A stretch of DNA of 64,000 bases from Croceivirga sp009797885 (GCA_045866215.1 AP035880.1:496001-560000), one strand, 5' to 3'; shown: positions 44,424 to 52,579, counted from the stretch's first letter. The notes: a model not told the origin generated them from the sequence alone. Numbers and translations are program-made.

Positions 44424-45017
44424 ATGAAGTTTAGGATTCTAATGTTACTTTTTTCTACCTTTTCTGGGTTTAGTCAGGAAATTAAGTTCAATCTTTTTCT
44501 AAAAGACTCTTGTTCCGACGAAATAGAGAGGAGTAGTTACTATCATCTTGAAAAAGATGGAACAAAATATAATATAGGGGACTTTTACGGGACAATAATT
44601 CTTCAGACCAAAGGAGAATATAATCTTATCGCATCCGAAATTGGAGAAACACGTAAAATTGTAATTGACGGATTTACTAATTCTGACACTTTAGTAAAAC
44701 CTAGAATTGAAGAGTTTATAAAAAAGACCAATGTTTCTTTTAAAAAGGGTACAAGTAAAGAACAACGGAAAAAACTCAGAATAATCCCAAGCTACAAGTT
44801 TATGAATTGCGGAGAGACTTGCAACGGAATCGAAACGGACTATTACTCAAACGGAACAATTCGACTAAAAGCGGAATTTAAAAACGGACTTGTAATTGGG
44901 GAATTGAAAAGATATTTCCAGAGTGGAAAAATAAAAGAACTTTCTACTTATGACAAGGATGGAATTTTAATAAAGAGAACACTATTTAATGAAAATGGAG
45001 AAAAAATAAATAAGTAA
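44424..45017 (+). CDS. MORN/YwqK-like repeat protein with signal peptide (cassette 1)
   Basis: The 197-residue protein has a signal-like N-terminus (FRILMLLFSTFSGFSQ) and ends in YwqK/MORN-type repeats: NGIETDYYSNGTIRLKAEFKNGLVIGELKRYF, QSGKIKELSTYDKDGILI. Such repeats occur in cell-surface proteins and in proposed YwqK antitoxins. The gene is clearly AT-richer than its chromosomal neighbours, a sign of separate origin. It is flanked by attC-like sites A and B, with own ends GTTAGGC and ACCTAGT (partial match). Confidence 0.75.
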   Translation: MKFRILMLLFSTFSGFSQEIKFNLFLKDSCSDEIERSSYYHLEKDGTKYNIGDFYGTIILQTKGEYNLIASEIGETRKIVIDGFTNSDTLVKPRIEEFIKKTNVSFKKGTSKEQRKKLRIIPSYKFMNCGETCNGIETDYYSNGTIRLKAEFKNGLVIGELKRYFQSGKIKELSTYDKDGILIKRTLFNENGEKINK

Positions 45018-45025
45018 AAACCGTA

Positions 45026-45181
45026 CCTAGTATTGGCTAAAATTCATTGCTACCTTCCCACGCCTGAAATTTTATTTAAATTTAATATCCAACGAACAAG
45101 TCTTGACAATAAATCAACAGTGCCTTCCTCTCGCTACACTCGTCCGAGGCACTAACGAAATCGTAGCCGGGACCGTTGACT
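45026..45181 (+). repeat. attC-like site B
   Basis: Left box decayed (ACCTAGT), arm TTGGCTAAAATTCATTGC, 100-base centre with its own GTGCCT/AGGCAC stem, arm AACGAAATCGTAGCCGGGACC, right box GTTGACT (45175-45181). Its centre is homologous to that of site C. Confidence 0.7.
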
Positions 45182-45192
45182 GTAATTACAAA

Positions 45193-45591
45193 ATGGACAA
45201 TAGAACTGAAGAAATAATAAAGCGATTTGAAGATTCATGGACTGAAACTGAGAATTTTTATCGTGACCTATTTGAAAGCCATGAGGGTTTCAGTTTTGTC
45301 AAACCGATACTTGAACTGATTAGAGAAATGAGGGATTCGGGGGAATCTCAAAATTTTCGAATTGGGACCTCAATGCACACTTTAGTGATTTCTCGATCTG
45401 TGAATCACGTGCTTAGGGATGATCAAAAGGAGATTAGAATAGAGTGGATAAATGAATTGATTGATGGATTTGAATATGAAGTTGTAATGCGTCAGGGAGA
45501 TAAACGATATCGGGAATATAAAGTAACCGACTTAAATGATGAAAGAGTCATAAAGTTGATTAAAACGCTAAGAGGAACAATAATAGATTAA
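45193..45591 (+). CDS. Uncharacterised cytoplasmic protein (cassette 2)
   Basis: From the ATG at 45193, just behind the right box of site B, the product has 132 residues (MDNRTEEIIKRFEDSW). Earlier in-frame codons lie inside site B. Mixed helical N-terminus and beta strands (FRIGTSMHTLVISRS, FEYEVVMRQGDKRYREY) are seen. I do not recognise a family. Own ends: GTTGACTGT and ACAGCCAAC, complementary at 8 of 9 positions. Confidence 0.65.
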   Translation: MDNRTEEIIKRFEDSWTETENFYRDLFESHEGFSFVKPILELIREMRDSGESQNFRIGTSMHTLVISRSVNHVLRDDQKEIRIEWINELIDGFEYEVVMRQGDKRYREYKVTDLNDERVIKLIKTLRGTIID

Positions 45592-45598
45592 AAACTAC

Positions 45599-45760
45599 AG
45601 CCAACATTGGCTATAATTAATTCCTTTCCTCCTCGTCCCTAATAATTTTAGCTAAATTTAGTACTCAACAAAAACGGGCTTTGCTATTGAATTCAACAGT
45701 GCTTTCCTCTCGCTGCGCTCGTCGGAGGCAATAACAAAATCATAGCCGAGACCGTTGGCG
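45599..45760 (+). repeat. attC-like site C
   Basis: Left box AGCCAAC, arm TTGGCTATAATTAATTCC, centre of about 100 bases, arm CAAAATCATAGCC, spacer GAGACC, right box GTTGGCG (45754-45760). Confidence 0.8.
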
Positions 45761-45798
45761 GTAATTAAAACAGTGATAGGAAAAGGAACTTATACAAT

Positions 45799-46203
45799 AT
45801 GGAAAAACAACGCAAACCCCTTTCAACAAAAAAGCCCCCAGTTCCTTCGAAAGACTATAAGGTTATAGAGGACTGGATGGCGAATCGAATTATGCCAGGT
45901 ATAAAACCTATGATTAAAAAAATTGACAGTCTCCTTCATGATTCAATTCCAAATCTCAATTACGCTATAAAATGGGGGAATGCATATTACGGAACAGATG
46001 AACTCGGGTGGCTGATTGAAATAGCAGCTTATGATGTATCAGCTAATATCGTTTTCCTAAATGGAGCAGCATTTGATCCACAACCACCATTAGGAACAGG
46101 AGAAGAAACGAGATACTTTAAATTAAGGGAATTAGAGGAAATAGAAGAAAAAAACATAGTCAACTTCCTAAAGCTAGCAGGACAAAGAAGCGGTTGGAAA
46201 TAG
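45799..46203 (+). CDS. DUF1801 family protein (cassette 3, first gene)
   Basis: The 134-residue protein has the YdhG/DUF1801 pattern: a helical start with PKDYKVIEDWM-like text (here PSKDYKVIEDWMANRIMPG), then IKWGNAYYGTDELGWLIEIAAYDVSANIVFLNGAAFDPQP. The fold is small and of unknown biochemical function. It shares its cassette with a second DUF1801-type gene; no site lies between them. Confidence 0.78.
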   Translation: MEKQRKPLSTKKPPVPSKDYKVIEDWMANRIMPGIKPMIKKIDSLLHDSIPNLNYAIKWGNAYYGTDELGWLIEIAAYDVSANIVFLNGAAFDPQPPLGTGEETRYFKLRELEEIEEKNIVNFLKLAGQRSGWK

Positions 46204-46221
46204 TTGATAATATTAAGATGT

Positions 46222-46614
46222 ATGAATCCAGAAATAAAACATTTTAACAATAACCAAGTTGATGAGGAAGTAGTCATTTGTGATTTACTTGCATCCATTA
46301 TTGATAAATACTTGCCTGAAGCTGAAAACAAAATTTGGCACAGACATCCTGTTTGGTTTTTGGATGGAAACCCTATCGTTGGTTATAGCAAACTGAAAGC
46401 TGGAATTCGACTTATGTTTTGGAGTGGTGCGTCATTTGAAGAAGACGAATTAAAACCCGGGACTGGTAAGTTTAAAGACGCCTCAAAGCTTTATACATCT
46501 GCAGATGAAATAGATGAAACTATTTTGAGGCGTTGGATAACAAAATCGAAAGCAATCCAATGGGACTATAAAAATGTTTATAAGCGCAAAGGCAAATTAG
46601 AACGATTAAAATAA
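46222..46614 (+). CDS. DUF1801-like protein (cassette 3, second gene)
   Basis: From the ATG at 46222 the product has 130 residues. IWHRHPVWFLDGNPIVGYSKLKAGIRLMFWSGASFEEDELKPGTGKF (quoted in part) is the DUF1801 core with its aromatic strands. It begins 18 bases after the first gene, so both move as one cassette. The cassette ends, GTTGGCGGT (45754-45762) and ACCGCCAAC (46619-46627), are perfectly complementary. Confidence 0.75.
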   Translation: MNPEIKHFNNNQVDEEVVICDLLASIIDKYLPEAENKIWHRHPVWFLDGNPIVGYSKLKAGIRLMFWSGASFEEDELKPGTGKFKDASKLYTSADEIDETILRRWITKSKAIQWDYKNVYKRKGKLERLK

Positions 46615-46620
46615 AACTAC

Positions 46621-46770
46621 CGCCAACAAGGGCTATAATTTATTGCTTGTTCTCGTCTACTTCTGAAAATCCGCAAGGATTTTCAATTTGGTGTACTTGC
46701 AAAGTTAATTGCTAACCCACCTGCCTCGCGGCAAGGCGAGCGCAACTACCCATAGCCGAGACCGTTATTG
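46621..46770 (+). repeat. attC-like site D
   Basis: Left box CGCCAAC, arm GGGCTATAATTTATTGC, centre with a CTGCCTCGCGGCAAGGCGAG hairpin-like part, arm CCCATAGCC, spacer GAGACC, right box GTTATTG (46764-46770). Confidence 0.8.
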
Positions 46771-46778
46771 GTAAACGT

Positions 46779-47609
46779 ATGAATATGAGTCACAATTTTA
46801 AACATTTGATAAGGCTATTTCTTTTTGGTATACTATTTTGTTCATGTAGTACACCGAAAACCGTACATGTAGATAATGAATTACCATTAAATTCCTTACT
46901 TGATAAAATAGTGTCGGATGGTGTTCTAAGAGTAGGGACTACTGGTGATTATAAACCTTTTTCATATCGTAAAAAAGAATCCACAGCATTGCAAGGAATG
47001 GATATTACAATGGCGAATGACCTTGCCAACAGCCTTGATGTAAAGGTGAAATTCGTTACAACCAGCTGGCCAACATTAATGGACGATCTTCAGAACAATA
47101 AATTCGATATTGCGATGAGCGGTATTTCCATAAGACTCAACCGACAAAAATTTGGCTTTTATAGTATTCCTTTAGTAGAAGGGGGTAAAATACCAATATG
47201 TAGGGATAACGATGCTGAAAGATTCAAATCGTTGGATTCCATAAACCAAAAAAAAGTTAGGGTGATTTTTAATCCTGGAGGAACCAATGAGGAATTCGCA
47301 AGATCAAATTTCCCTAAGGCAACATTGATTGAAAACGAAGATAACCTTTCAATATTCAGGAGAATTGTAGAAAAAGAGGCCGATGTAATGGTTACCGATC
47401 AAATCGAAGCACTTATTCAAGAGAAAATTCATTTGGAATTGGAGGCGGTCCATCTTGAAAAACCTTTTGCCTTTTTTGAAAAGGCATATTTAATGCCAAG
47501 GGATATCGTTTGGAAATCATATGTTGATCAATGGTTGAACCTTCGTAAAAAACAAGGTGTGATTGATGCGGTCATTCAAGAAGAAATTAAAGAATCAATA
47601 AGTCAATAA
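46779..47609 (+). CDS. Periplasmic PheC-like (cyclohexadienyl dehydratase-type) lipoprotein (cassette 4)
   Basis: The 276-residue protein has a lipoprotein signal (FLFGILFCSCST) and a periplasmic binding-protein fold. GVLRVGTTGDYKPFSYR, GMDITMANDLANSLDVKVKFV and the NPGGTNEEFARSNFPKA block follow the cyclohexadienyl/arogenate dehydratase (PheC) pattern more closely than ordinary amino-acid binding proteins. It could make phenylalanine precursors outside the cytoplasm or act as a binding protein. Cassette ends: GTTATTG and CAATAAT (6 of 7), the latter overlapping the stop codon. Confidence 0.72.
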   Translation: MNMSHNFKHLIRLFLFGILFCSCSTPKTVHVDNELPLNSLLDKIVSDGVLRVGTTGDYKPFSYRKKESTALQGMDITMANDLANSLDVKVKFVTTSWPTLMDDLQNNKFDIAMSGISIRLNRQKFGFYSIPLVEGGKIPICRDNDAERFKSLDSINQKKVRVIFNPGGTNEEFARSNFPKATLIENEDNLSIFRRIVEKEADVMVTDQIEALIQEKIHLELEAVHLEKPFAFFEKAYLMPRDIVWKSYVDQWLNLRKKQGVIDAVIQEEIKESISQ

Positions 47610-47737
47610 TCCACACGTGTTCCGAACAAAATTCGTATTGGCCCTTATTTTATAAATTGCAAGAACACCGATAACACTTTATAAATCGTTCACTGTCAGC
47701 AAAATCTGCCAACATCTTTTATGCGAGACCATTAGCT
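47604..47737 (+). repeat. attC-like site E (degenerate)
   Basis: Left box CAATAAT overlapping the stop codon, diverged arms, right arm ATGCGAGACC and right box ATTAGCT (47731-47737; first G replaced by A). Confidence 0.5.
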
Positions 47738-47761
47738 GTAAGCAAAAAAAAAGTCATCAAC

Positions 47762-48313
47762 ATGGAAAACTGGGGCGAACAAATCGACAAAAACACGCAA
47801 GGCTTTAGCGAAATTTTCGGTGGATTGACCAACGCGCAATTGAATTGGAAGCCTAACTCAAAAACATGGAGTGTTGCACAGAATATTGAACATCTAATTG
47901 TAGTCAACAAATGTTATTTTCCAGTAATCGATTCCATACGAAAAGGAACTTATAAAACTCCCTTTTTAGCAAAGTCAGGATTTATGGTTTCGTTCTTTGA
48001 GAGAATGGTTCTGAAAGCGGTTCAACCTGACAGGAAAAAGAAAATGAAAACATTTCCGATTTGGGAACCCGCAAAAAGTGAAATCCCAATTGGGATTCTT
48101 GATAGATTTAAAGAACACCAATCTGAATTGAAGAAGATGATTGAAAATTCCGAAGATTTGGTTGAAAAAGGAACCATAATTTCTTCACCCGCGAACAAAA
48201 ATATAGTCTACAAATTAGGAACAGCGTTCGATATTATTGTAAACCACGAAAAGAGACATCTAGAGCAATCAAAAGAAGTATATGAAAGAATGAAGAATGA
48301 AGCCAGCAGCTAA
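47762..48313 (+). CDS. DinB-superfamily protein (cassette 5)
   Basis: The 183-residue four-helix protein has LTNAQLNWKPNSKTWSVAQNIEHLIVVNK at the start and GTAFDIIVNHEKRHLEQSKEVYERM at the end; the three histidines (IEH, NHEKRH) are the usual DinB metal ligands. Relatives include thiol-dependent transferases and DNA-damage genes of unknown activity. Cassette ends ATTAGCTG and CAGCTAAC are complementary at 7 of 8 positions; the last overlaps the stop codon. Confidence 0.85.
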   Translation: MENWGEQIDKNTQGFSEIFGGLTNAQLNWKPNSKTWSVAQNIEHLIVVNKCYFPVIDSIRKGTYKTPFLAKSGFMVSFFERMVLKAVQPDRKKKMKTFPIWEPAKSEIPIGILDRFKEHQSELKKMIENSEDLVEKGTIISSPANKNIVYKLGTAFDIIVNHEKRHLEQSKEVYERMKNEASS

Positions 48314-48452
48314 CAATGCATATAGCATTATTCATGGCATTCTTTTTGTTTTTTATAGGAATTCATCGGTCGCTTCGCTCCCTGGGACGGCCTCTCCCAC
48401 ACCCTTGTTTTATGTATCTTCGATACAACAAATATCCAGGGCCGCATTGCGC
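48307..48452 (+). repeat. attC-like site F
   Basis: Left box AGCTAAC with preceding C, arm AATGCATATAGCATTATTC, centre, arm ATCCAGGGCC, right box ATTGCGC (48446-48452). A 49-base part of the centre (48326-48374) recurs at 61514-61562. Confidence 0.6.
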
Positions 48453-48491
48453 GTAGCCCTTCCCTGGTTCGCAATGTAAAATAATTAAGCT

Positions 48492-49379
48492 ATGATACTG
48501 GAAAAAAGAATTCCTATTACATATTGGTTCAAAATAATTAAATGGGACATCGTTATGGTATCTCTATTTTCGTCGGCTGTATATGTTCTTTCAAAGTATT
48601 CGATTGACTTAAACATACCTGTTTCAATTGGAGCATTTTTAGGGACTGCCATTGCATTATTACTATCATTTAAACTAAGTCAATCTTATGACAGATGGTG
48701 GGAAGCCAGAAAAATATGGGGATCTATTGTAAACGATTCCAGAACTTTGGTCATTCAGTTAAGGGGGTTTTCAAGAAAGCAAAACGAGGAATTGACAAAT
48801 AGAATGGCCTATAGACAAATAGCTTGGTGCTATGCATTGGCAAGAAATCTAAGAAATGATGGAAGACCTAACAACGTCAATACCTTTATTTCCGAACAAG
48901 AACAAAATTCAATAGATTGCACAAATAATCCTGCTCTTGCCCTTTTGAACAAACAATCACAAGATTTATCCCTACTACACAAAGAAAACTTGATCAATGA
49001 TTTTCAGCAAATACAAATAGACGATACTTTAGTAAGACTCTGTGCTTCCATGGGAAGGGCCGAGCGAATAAAAAATACAGCCTTTCCAAAGACCTACAGA
49101 TCAACTTTGCATCTTTTTATCTACATTTTTCTAATAACCCTATCGTTTTCTTTAGCAGAAATGCCAAATTTTATGGAAATTCCTTTTATGGTTTTGATAT
49201 CCATTCCTTTTTTTCTTGTTGAAAAGATTGCATTGAATATTCAAGATCCCTTCGAAAACAAGCCTACGGATATTCCAATGACAAGTATATCCAGAACTAT
49301 TGAAATCAATATTAAACAACAATTAGGTGTGCAAGATATACCAGAACCAATAACAACAAATACGTTTTACATCTTGTAA
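48492..49379 (+). CDS. Bestrophin/UPF0187 family membrane channel (cassette 6)
   Basis: The 295-residue protein has four membrane segments and the bestrophin text AIALLLSFKLSQSYDRWWEARKIWGSIVNDSRTL (quoted in part) plus the FLITLSFSLAEMPNF-like late helix. Bacterial homologues are pentameric ion channels. It is AT-rich and flanked by sites F and G; own ends ATTGCGCGTAG and CTACACGCAAC match at 9 of 11. Confidence 0.88.
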   Translation: MILEKRIPITYWFKIIKWDIVMVSLFSSAVYVLSKYSIDLNIPVSIGAFLGTAIALLLSFKLSQSYDRWWEARKIWGSIVNDSRTLVIQLRGFSRKQNEELTNRMAYRQIAWCYALARNLRNDGRPNNVNTFISEQEQNSIDCTNNPALALLNKQSQDLSLLHKENLINDFQQIQIDDTLVRLCASMGRAERIKNTAFPKTYRSTLHLFIYIFLITLSFSLAEMPNFMEIPFMVLISIPFFLVEKIALNIQDPFENKPTDIPMTSISRTIEINIKQQLGVQDIPEPITTNTFYIL

Positions 49380-49394
49380 TAGATAGAAACACTA

Positions 49395-49619
49395 CACGCA
49401 ACAATGGCCATAACCCATCGCTTCCCTCCTCCCCTAATGATTTTAGCTAAATTTAATTCGCAATAAAAAAGCTTTGCTAAAGAATTCAAAAGTATCTTTC
49501 GCGCCCATTTAACATGCTCAAAGTTGTCGGAAGCAAGAACAATCCGGCCGAACGCTGGCCTTGCCTTTCGGGTAGGCAACGCTGGGTGCGGACGGGAATC
49601 ATAACCAAAATCACTACAC
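49395..49619 (+). repeat. attC-like site G (degenerate right end)
   Basis: Left box CACGCAAC, arm AATGGCCATAACCCATCGC, centre homologous to site C (TTTTAGCTAAATTTA), right arm AATCATAACC and a decayed right box near 49610-49619 showing mostly G-to-A changes. Confidence 0.55.
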
Positions 49620-49648
49620 GACATAAAAATCAAAAAACCTTACAATCA

Positions 49649-50740
49649 ATGAAAAAACAATTGGCAATTCTATTGGTAATCACTGGCTTGACAGGAAAAT
49701 TCCATGCCCAGGAAAAGGATAAAAGTGCTTTTAGTAAAACGGATGCCTATTTGGAAAGTACCATCGATAGCCTAAAAATAATTGGTTTAAACTATGCCAT
49801 CCTCATCGACAATGAAGTCGTACACAAAAAATCATTCGGTTCGGCACATGCCCAACTTAAGGTACCGATGACTATGGACAAGTCCTTTCCTGTAGCTTCA
49901 ATATCCAAATTATTCAGTTCAGTTGCGCTTCATAAATTAATAAGCATCCATAAACGGGAGGTAAGTGAAACCGTTGGGGATTTTCTTCCAAATAGAAACG
50001 ACCTACCGGAATCTTGGAGAAAATTAACCCTCGAACAACTACTATCCCATACTTCTGGTGTTCCGGACCAAATAGATTATCAGATTTATTTAGCCCCGGA
50101 TAGTGAAAAATCCGTTATTGACGCTTTAAGGGATAAACCATTTAGTTCCGAACCAGGAACGGAATCAAAATACAATGCCACCGGATTTTTGCTTATTCGT
50201 GCCATCATTGAAAAATTGGCCAATCAGGATTTTGAATCCCATATGCAAACCGAATATTTTGACAAGTTGAATTTAAGTTCAGCTAGATATGGTGGATTTA
50301 AACAAGTTATTCCAAATAGGGTTACCTGCTACCAAAACAACAATGGAAATTTAGAAATGTTCCCCCTGAATTATTCCCCACCCATGTACGCCGGGGCGGG
50401 TCTAAATATTGCCATGGACGATTTAATAAAATGGTTTCAAGCCGTACAGGATGGAGGAATTCTAACCAAAGACCAACTTGAAGCAATCTGGACACCTGTT
50501 AAATTAACCAATGGAACAGATGGTTATTTTGGCTTGGGATGGGAATCCTACAAACTTCAGGATGGGTACAGAATGGTTGGTCACGGTGGCGCTGGAATTT
50601 CATCATTCAGACATTACTGGAATGACCGGACGAATGATAATCTTACGGTGATTTTGTTGACCAATGGGGCCTATGACTGGAAAGTACGACCGAATCAAAT
50701 CAATTCCGTAATTGCCAGCATACTATTTGAACATAACTAA
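49649..50740 (+). CDS. Class C beta-lactamase-like serine hydrolase (cassette 7)
   Basis: From the ATG at 49649 the product has 363 residues with a signal peptide (KKQLAILLVITGLTGKFHA). The serine hydrolase motifs are PVASISKLFSS (SxxK), ESKYNATGF (YxN) and VGHGGAGISSF (HxG). This is the family of esterases, peptidases and class C beta-lactamases; it is not clearly a resistance enzyme. Earlier in-frame codons run through site G. Cassette ends share ACACrACATAA in inverted form (10 of 11). Confidence 0.88.
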   Translation: MKKQLAILLVITGLTGKFHAQEKDKSAFSKTDAYLESTIDSLKIIGLNYAILIDNEVVHKKSFGSAHAQLKVPMTMDKSFPVASISKLFSSVALHKLISIHKREVSETVGDFLPNRNDLPESWRKLTLEQLLSHTSGVPDQIDYQIYLAPDSEKSVIDALRDKPFSSEPGTESKYNATGFLLIRAIIEKLANQDFESHMQTEYFDKLNLSSARYGGFKQVIPNRVTCYQNNNGNLEMFPLNYSPPMYAGAGLNIAMDDLIKWFQAVQDGGILTKDQLEAIWTPVKLTNGTDGYFGLGWESYKLQDGYRMVGHGGAGISSFRHYWNDRTNDNLTVILLTNGAYDWKVRPNQINSVIASILFEHN

Positions 50741-50750
50741 ATTATGTTGT

Positions 50751-50823
50751 GTGCCAACGGCCATAAGTAATGGCGCAGCTCCCTAGACAAGGCAATCGAA
50801 AACAAGAAAAATAGTCCTTTAAC
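50751..50823 (+). repeat. attC-like site H (left half only)
   Basis: Left box GTGCCAAC and arm GGCCATAAGTAATGGC are clear, but no right arm or box is recognised before the next ATG, so the site is truncated or diverged. Confidence 0.45.
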
Positions 50824-51375
50824 ATGAAAATTTTACTTTTTGGCGCATCTGGTTCCGGAACCACAACTTTGGGCAAGGAAATCGAGAAAAGGACCGATTT
50901 TAAGCACTTGGATGCTGATGACTATTACTGGAAAAAAACCAATCCGCCCTTTCAGGAAAAAATACCCTTGGTAGAACGGAATGAAAATCTGAAAGCGGAC
51001 TTCAAAAAGTTTAGGGATGTTATAGTCAGTGGTTCAATGGTAAGTTGGGGAAAGGAGTGGGAAACGGCATTTGATCTGGCCATTTTTATCCGATTGGAAA
51101 ACACGGAACGAATGGAACGACTGAAAAAACGTGAAACAGAACGTTACGGAGAAAAACTGTTGACCAACAAAAAAATCCAACGGAACTCAAAAGCATTTCT
51201 GGAATGGGCAAACCAATACGAAAACCCAAACTTTAAAGGCAGAACATTCAAGGTTCATACTAATTGGATCGAATTGCTCAAATGTAAAGTATTGAGACTA
51301 AACGGATCGACTGAACTGAACAGCAATGTGGACATACTATTGAATGAAATAAAAACGTGTTACAACAATGGGTAA
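50824..51375 (+). CDS. P-loop kinase-like NTPase (cassette 8)
   Basis: The 183-residue protein starts MKILLFGASGSGTTTLGKE (Walker A), followed by HLDADDYYWKKTNPPFQ, where an aspartate pair and aromatic residues follow, and a lid-like FIRLENTERMERLKKRETERYG. This is the adenylate/shikimate kinase-like AAA_17/AAA_18 group of bacterial small-molecule kinases. Substrate unknown. It is flanked by sites H and I; its stop overlaps the left box of site I. Confidence 0.78.
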   Translation: MKILLFGASGSGTTTLGKEIEKRTDFKHLDADDYYWKKTNPPFQEKIPLVERNENLKADFKKFRDVIVSGSMVSWGKEWETAFDLAIFIRLENTERMERLKKRETERYGEKLLTNKKIQRNSKAFLEWANQYENPNFKGRTFKVHTNWIELLKCKVLRLNGSTELNSNVDILLNEIKTCYNNG

Positions 51376-51503
51376 CCATAATTACGATGGAGTTTCCCTA
51401 TTGGGAGTTAAATCCGAGTTGCTAAAGTCGTTTTTAAACTTGAAATTTAAGGTAAACGACGCGTAACTGACGGTTAAAGGAACCCGTGTAGCCCATGTTG
51501 GGA
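51360..51503 (+). repeat. attC-like site I
   Basis: Left box TTACAAC inside the last codons of the kinase gene, arm GGGTAACCATAATTACGATGG, centre, arm GTGTAGCCC, right box GTTGGGA (51497-51503). Confidence 0.5.
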
Positions 51504-51524
51504 AAAGCGAAGTAAATCAGACCA

Positions 51525-52025
51525 ATGAGCAATCGACCTAAAATAGAACCAAGTCTTACGACGACCGATAAAACGATTGAATTTTTAGGGTGGATTGCCC
51601 TACTAGGAATTTGGATGTTGACGTTGTTCCATTATTCTGCATTACCGGAAACCATCCCAATCCATTACAACGCGGCTGGGGAAGCGGACGGATTCGGGAA
51701 TAAAAACCATATGCTGTCCTTACCAATCATTGCGACCGCATTATTTATGGGGCTGACCTTTCTGAACAAATTTCCCCACAAATTCAATTATCCGACCAAG
51801 ACAACAACGGAAAATGCACTTCATCAATACACCAACGCCACTCGAATGATCAGATTTTTAAAATTGGTCATCGTAGTGGTATTTGGACTCATTGTCCTTA
51901 AAACCATTCAAAACGTGAACGGAAGTGCGGAGGGACTTGGCGCTTGGTTTTTACCTCTGGTTTTGGGACTGTTTTTTATTCCAACGGCTTACTATTTAGC
52001 GAAGTCCATACGAACAAAAAAATGA
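51525..52025 (+). CDS. DUF1648 domain membrane protein (cassette 9)
   Basis: The 166-residue protein has four hydrophobic segments. FHYSALPETIPIHYNAAGEADGFGNK is the DUF1648 signature, as in SdpI-type immunity and related regulators. A function in stress or immunity is possible but not shown. Flanked by sites I and J. Confidence 0.85.
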   Translation: MSNRPKIEPSLTTTDKTIEFLGWIALLGIWMLTLFHYSALPETIPIHYNAAGEADGFGNKNHMLSLPIIATALFMGLTFLNKFPHKFNYPTKTTTENALHQYTNATRMIRFLKLVIVVVFGLIVLKTIQNVNGSAEGLGAWFLPLVLGLFFIPTAYYLAKSIRTKK

Positions 52026-52057
52026 CCAAAATGCCAGCTACAAAATCGTTATAAACG

Positions 52058-52161
52058 CACACAACGGATTTGATTACCCTTGGACAAAGCCTGTGTCGAG
52101 CTAGTTGGGATGCTTGGAATTGTCTGAGGCAAGAACGAAATCTTAGCCGAGACCGTTCCGG
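52058..52161 (+). repeat. attC-like site J
   Basis: Left box CACACAAC, weak arm GGATTTGATTACC, centre, arm GAAATCTTAGCC, spacer GAGACC, right box GTTCCGG (52155-52161). Confidence 0.6.
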
Positions 52162-52190
52162 GGTACTAACAAAAGAACTATACTACTAAC

Positions 52191-52550
52191 ATGGAAAATT
52201 TTAATCAAATATTCAAAAGCGCCAAAGCCAATAAAATAGGGAATAAATTAAAGGGAATCATCGAGTCCTATTTTGATAATGTTGAAGGAAACATTGTTGG
52301 CGGTGCAAAAGTGAAATTGGTTTTATATTCAAGGAATGGGAAGAATAACGTGTTATGTGGAATTCAGGAAGGAACCAATGAATCCTGTATGCTTTATGTA
52401 CATCACATTAATGAGCTTAACCATGATAGACTGAAATTCAGTGGAAAAGGTAAACACGCCAAACGTATCACGTTCAATAGCACTGAGGATATTATGGAAG
52501 AAGATATTAAATGGCTATTATCCAAAGTAAATGAGAATGCCCCATTTTGA
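52191..52550 (+). CDS. Uncharacterised small protein (cassette 10)
   Basis: The 119-residue protein has an amphipathic start (FNQIFKSAKANKIGNKLKGIIESYF), strands KVKLVLYSRNGKNNVLCGIQEG and a charged middle (GKGKHAKRITF). I do not recognise a family. Cassette ends GTTCCGGGGT and ACACCGCAAC are complementary at 8 of 10 positions. Confidence 0.65.
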   Translation: MENFNQIFKSAKANKIGNKLKGIIESYFDNVEGNIVGGAKVKLVLYSRNGKNNVLCGIQEGTNESCMLYVHHINELNHDRLKFSGKGKHAKRITFNSTEDIMEEDIKWLLSKVNENAPF

Positions 52551-52579
52551 ATACGAATTATGTACCTATTAAAAACTAC

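Noticed and set aside
46681..46750. Hairpins in site D and similar CTGCC repeats as CRISPR-like repeats.
   Set aside because: No regularly spaced identical repeats with spacers, and no cas genes in the window.
49514..49648. N-terminal extension of the serine hydrolase.
   Set aside because: The 45 codons translate an attC-like site and would place the signal peptide in the middle of the protein.
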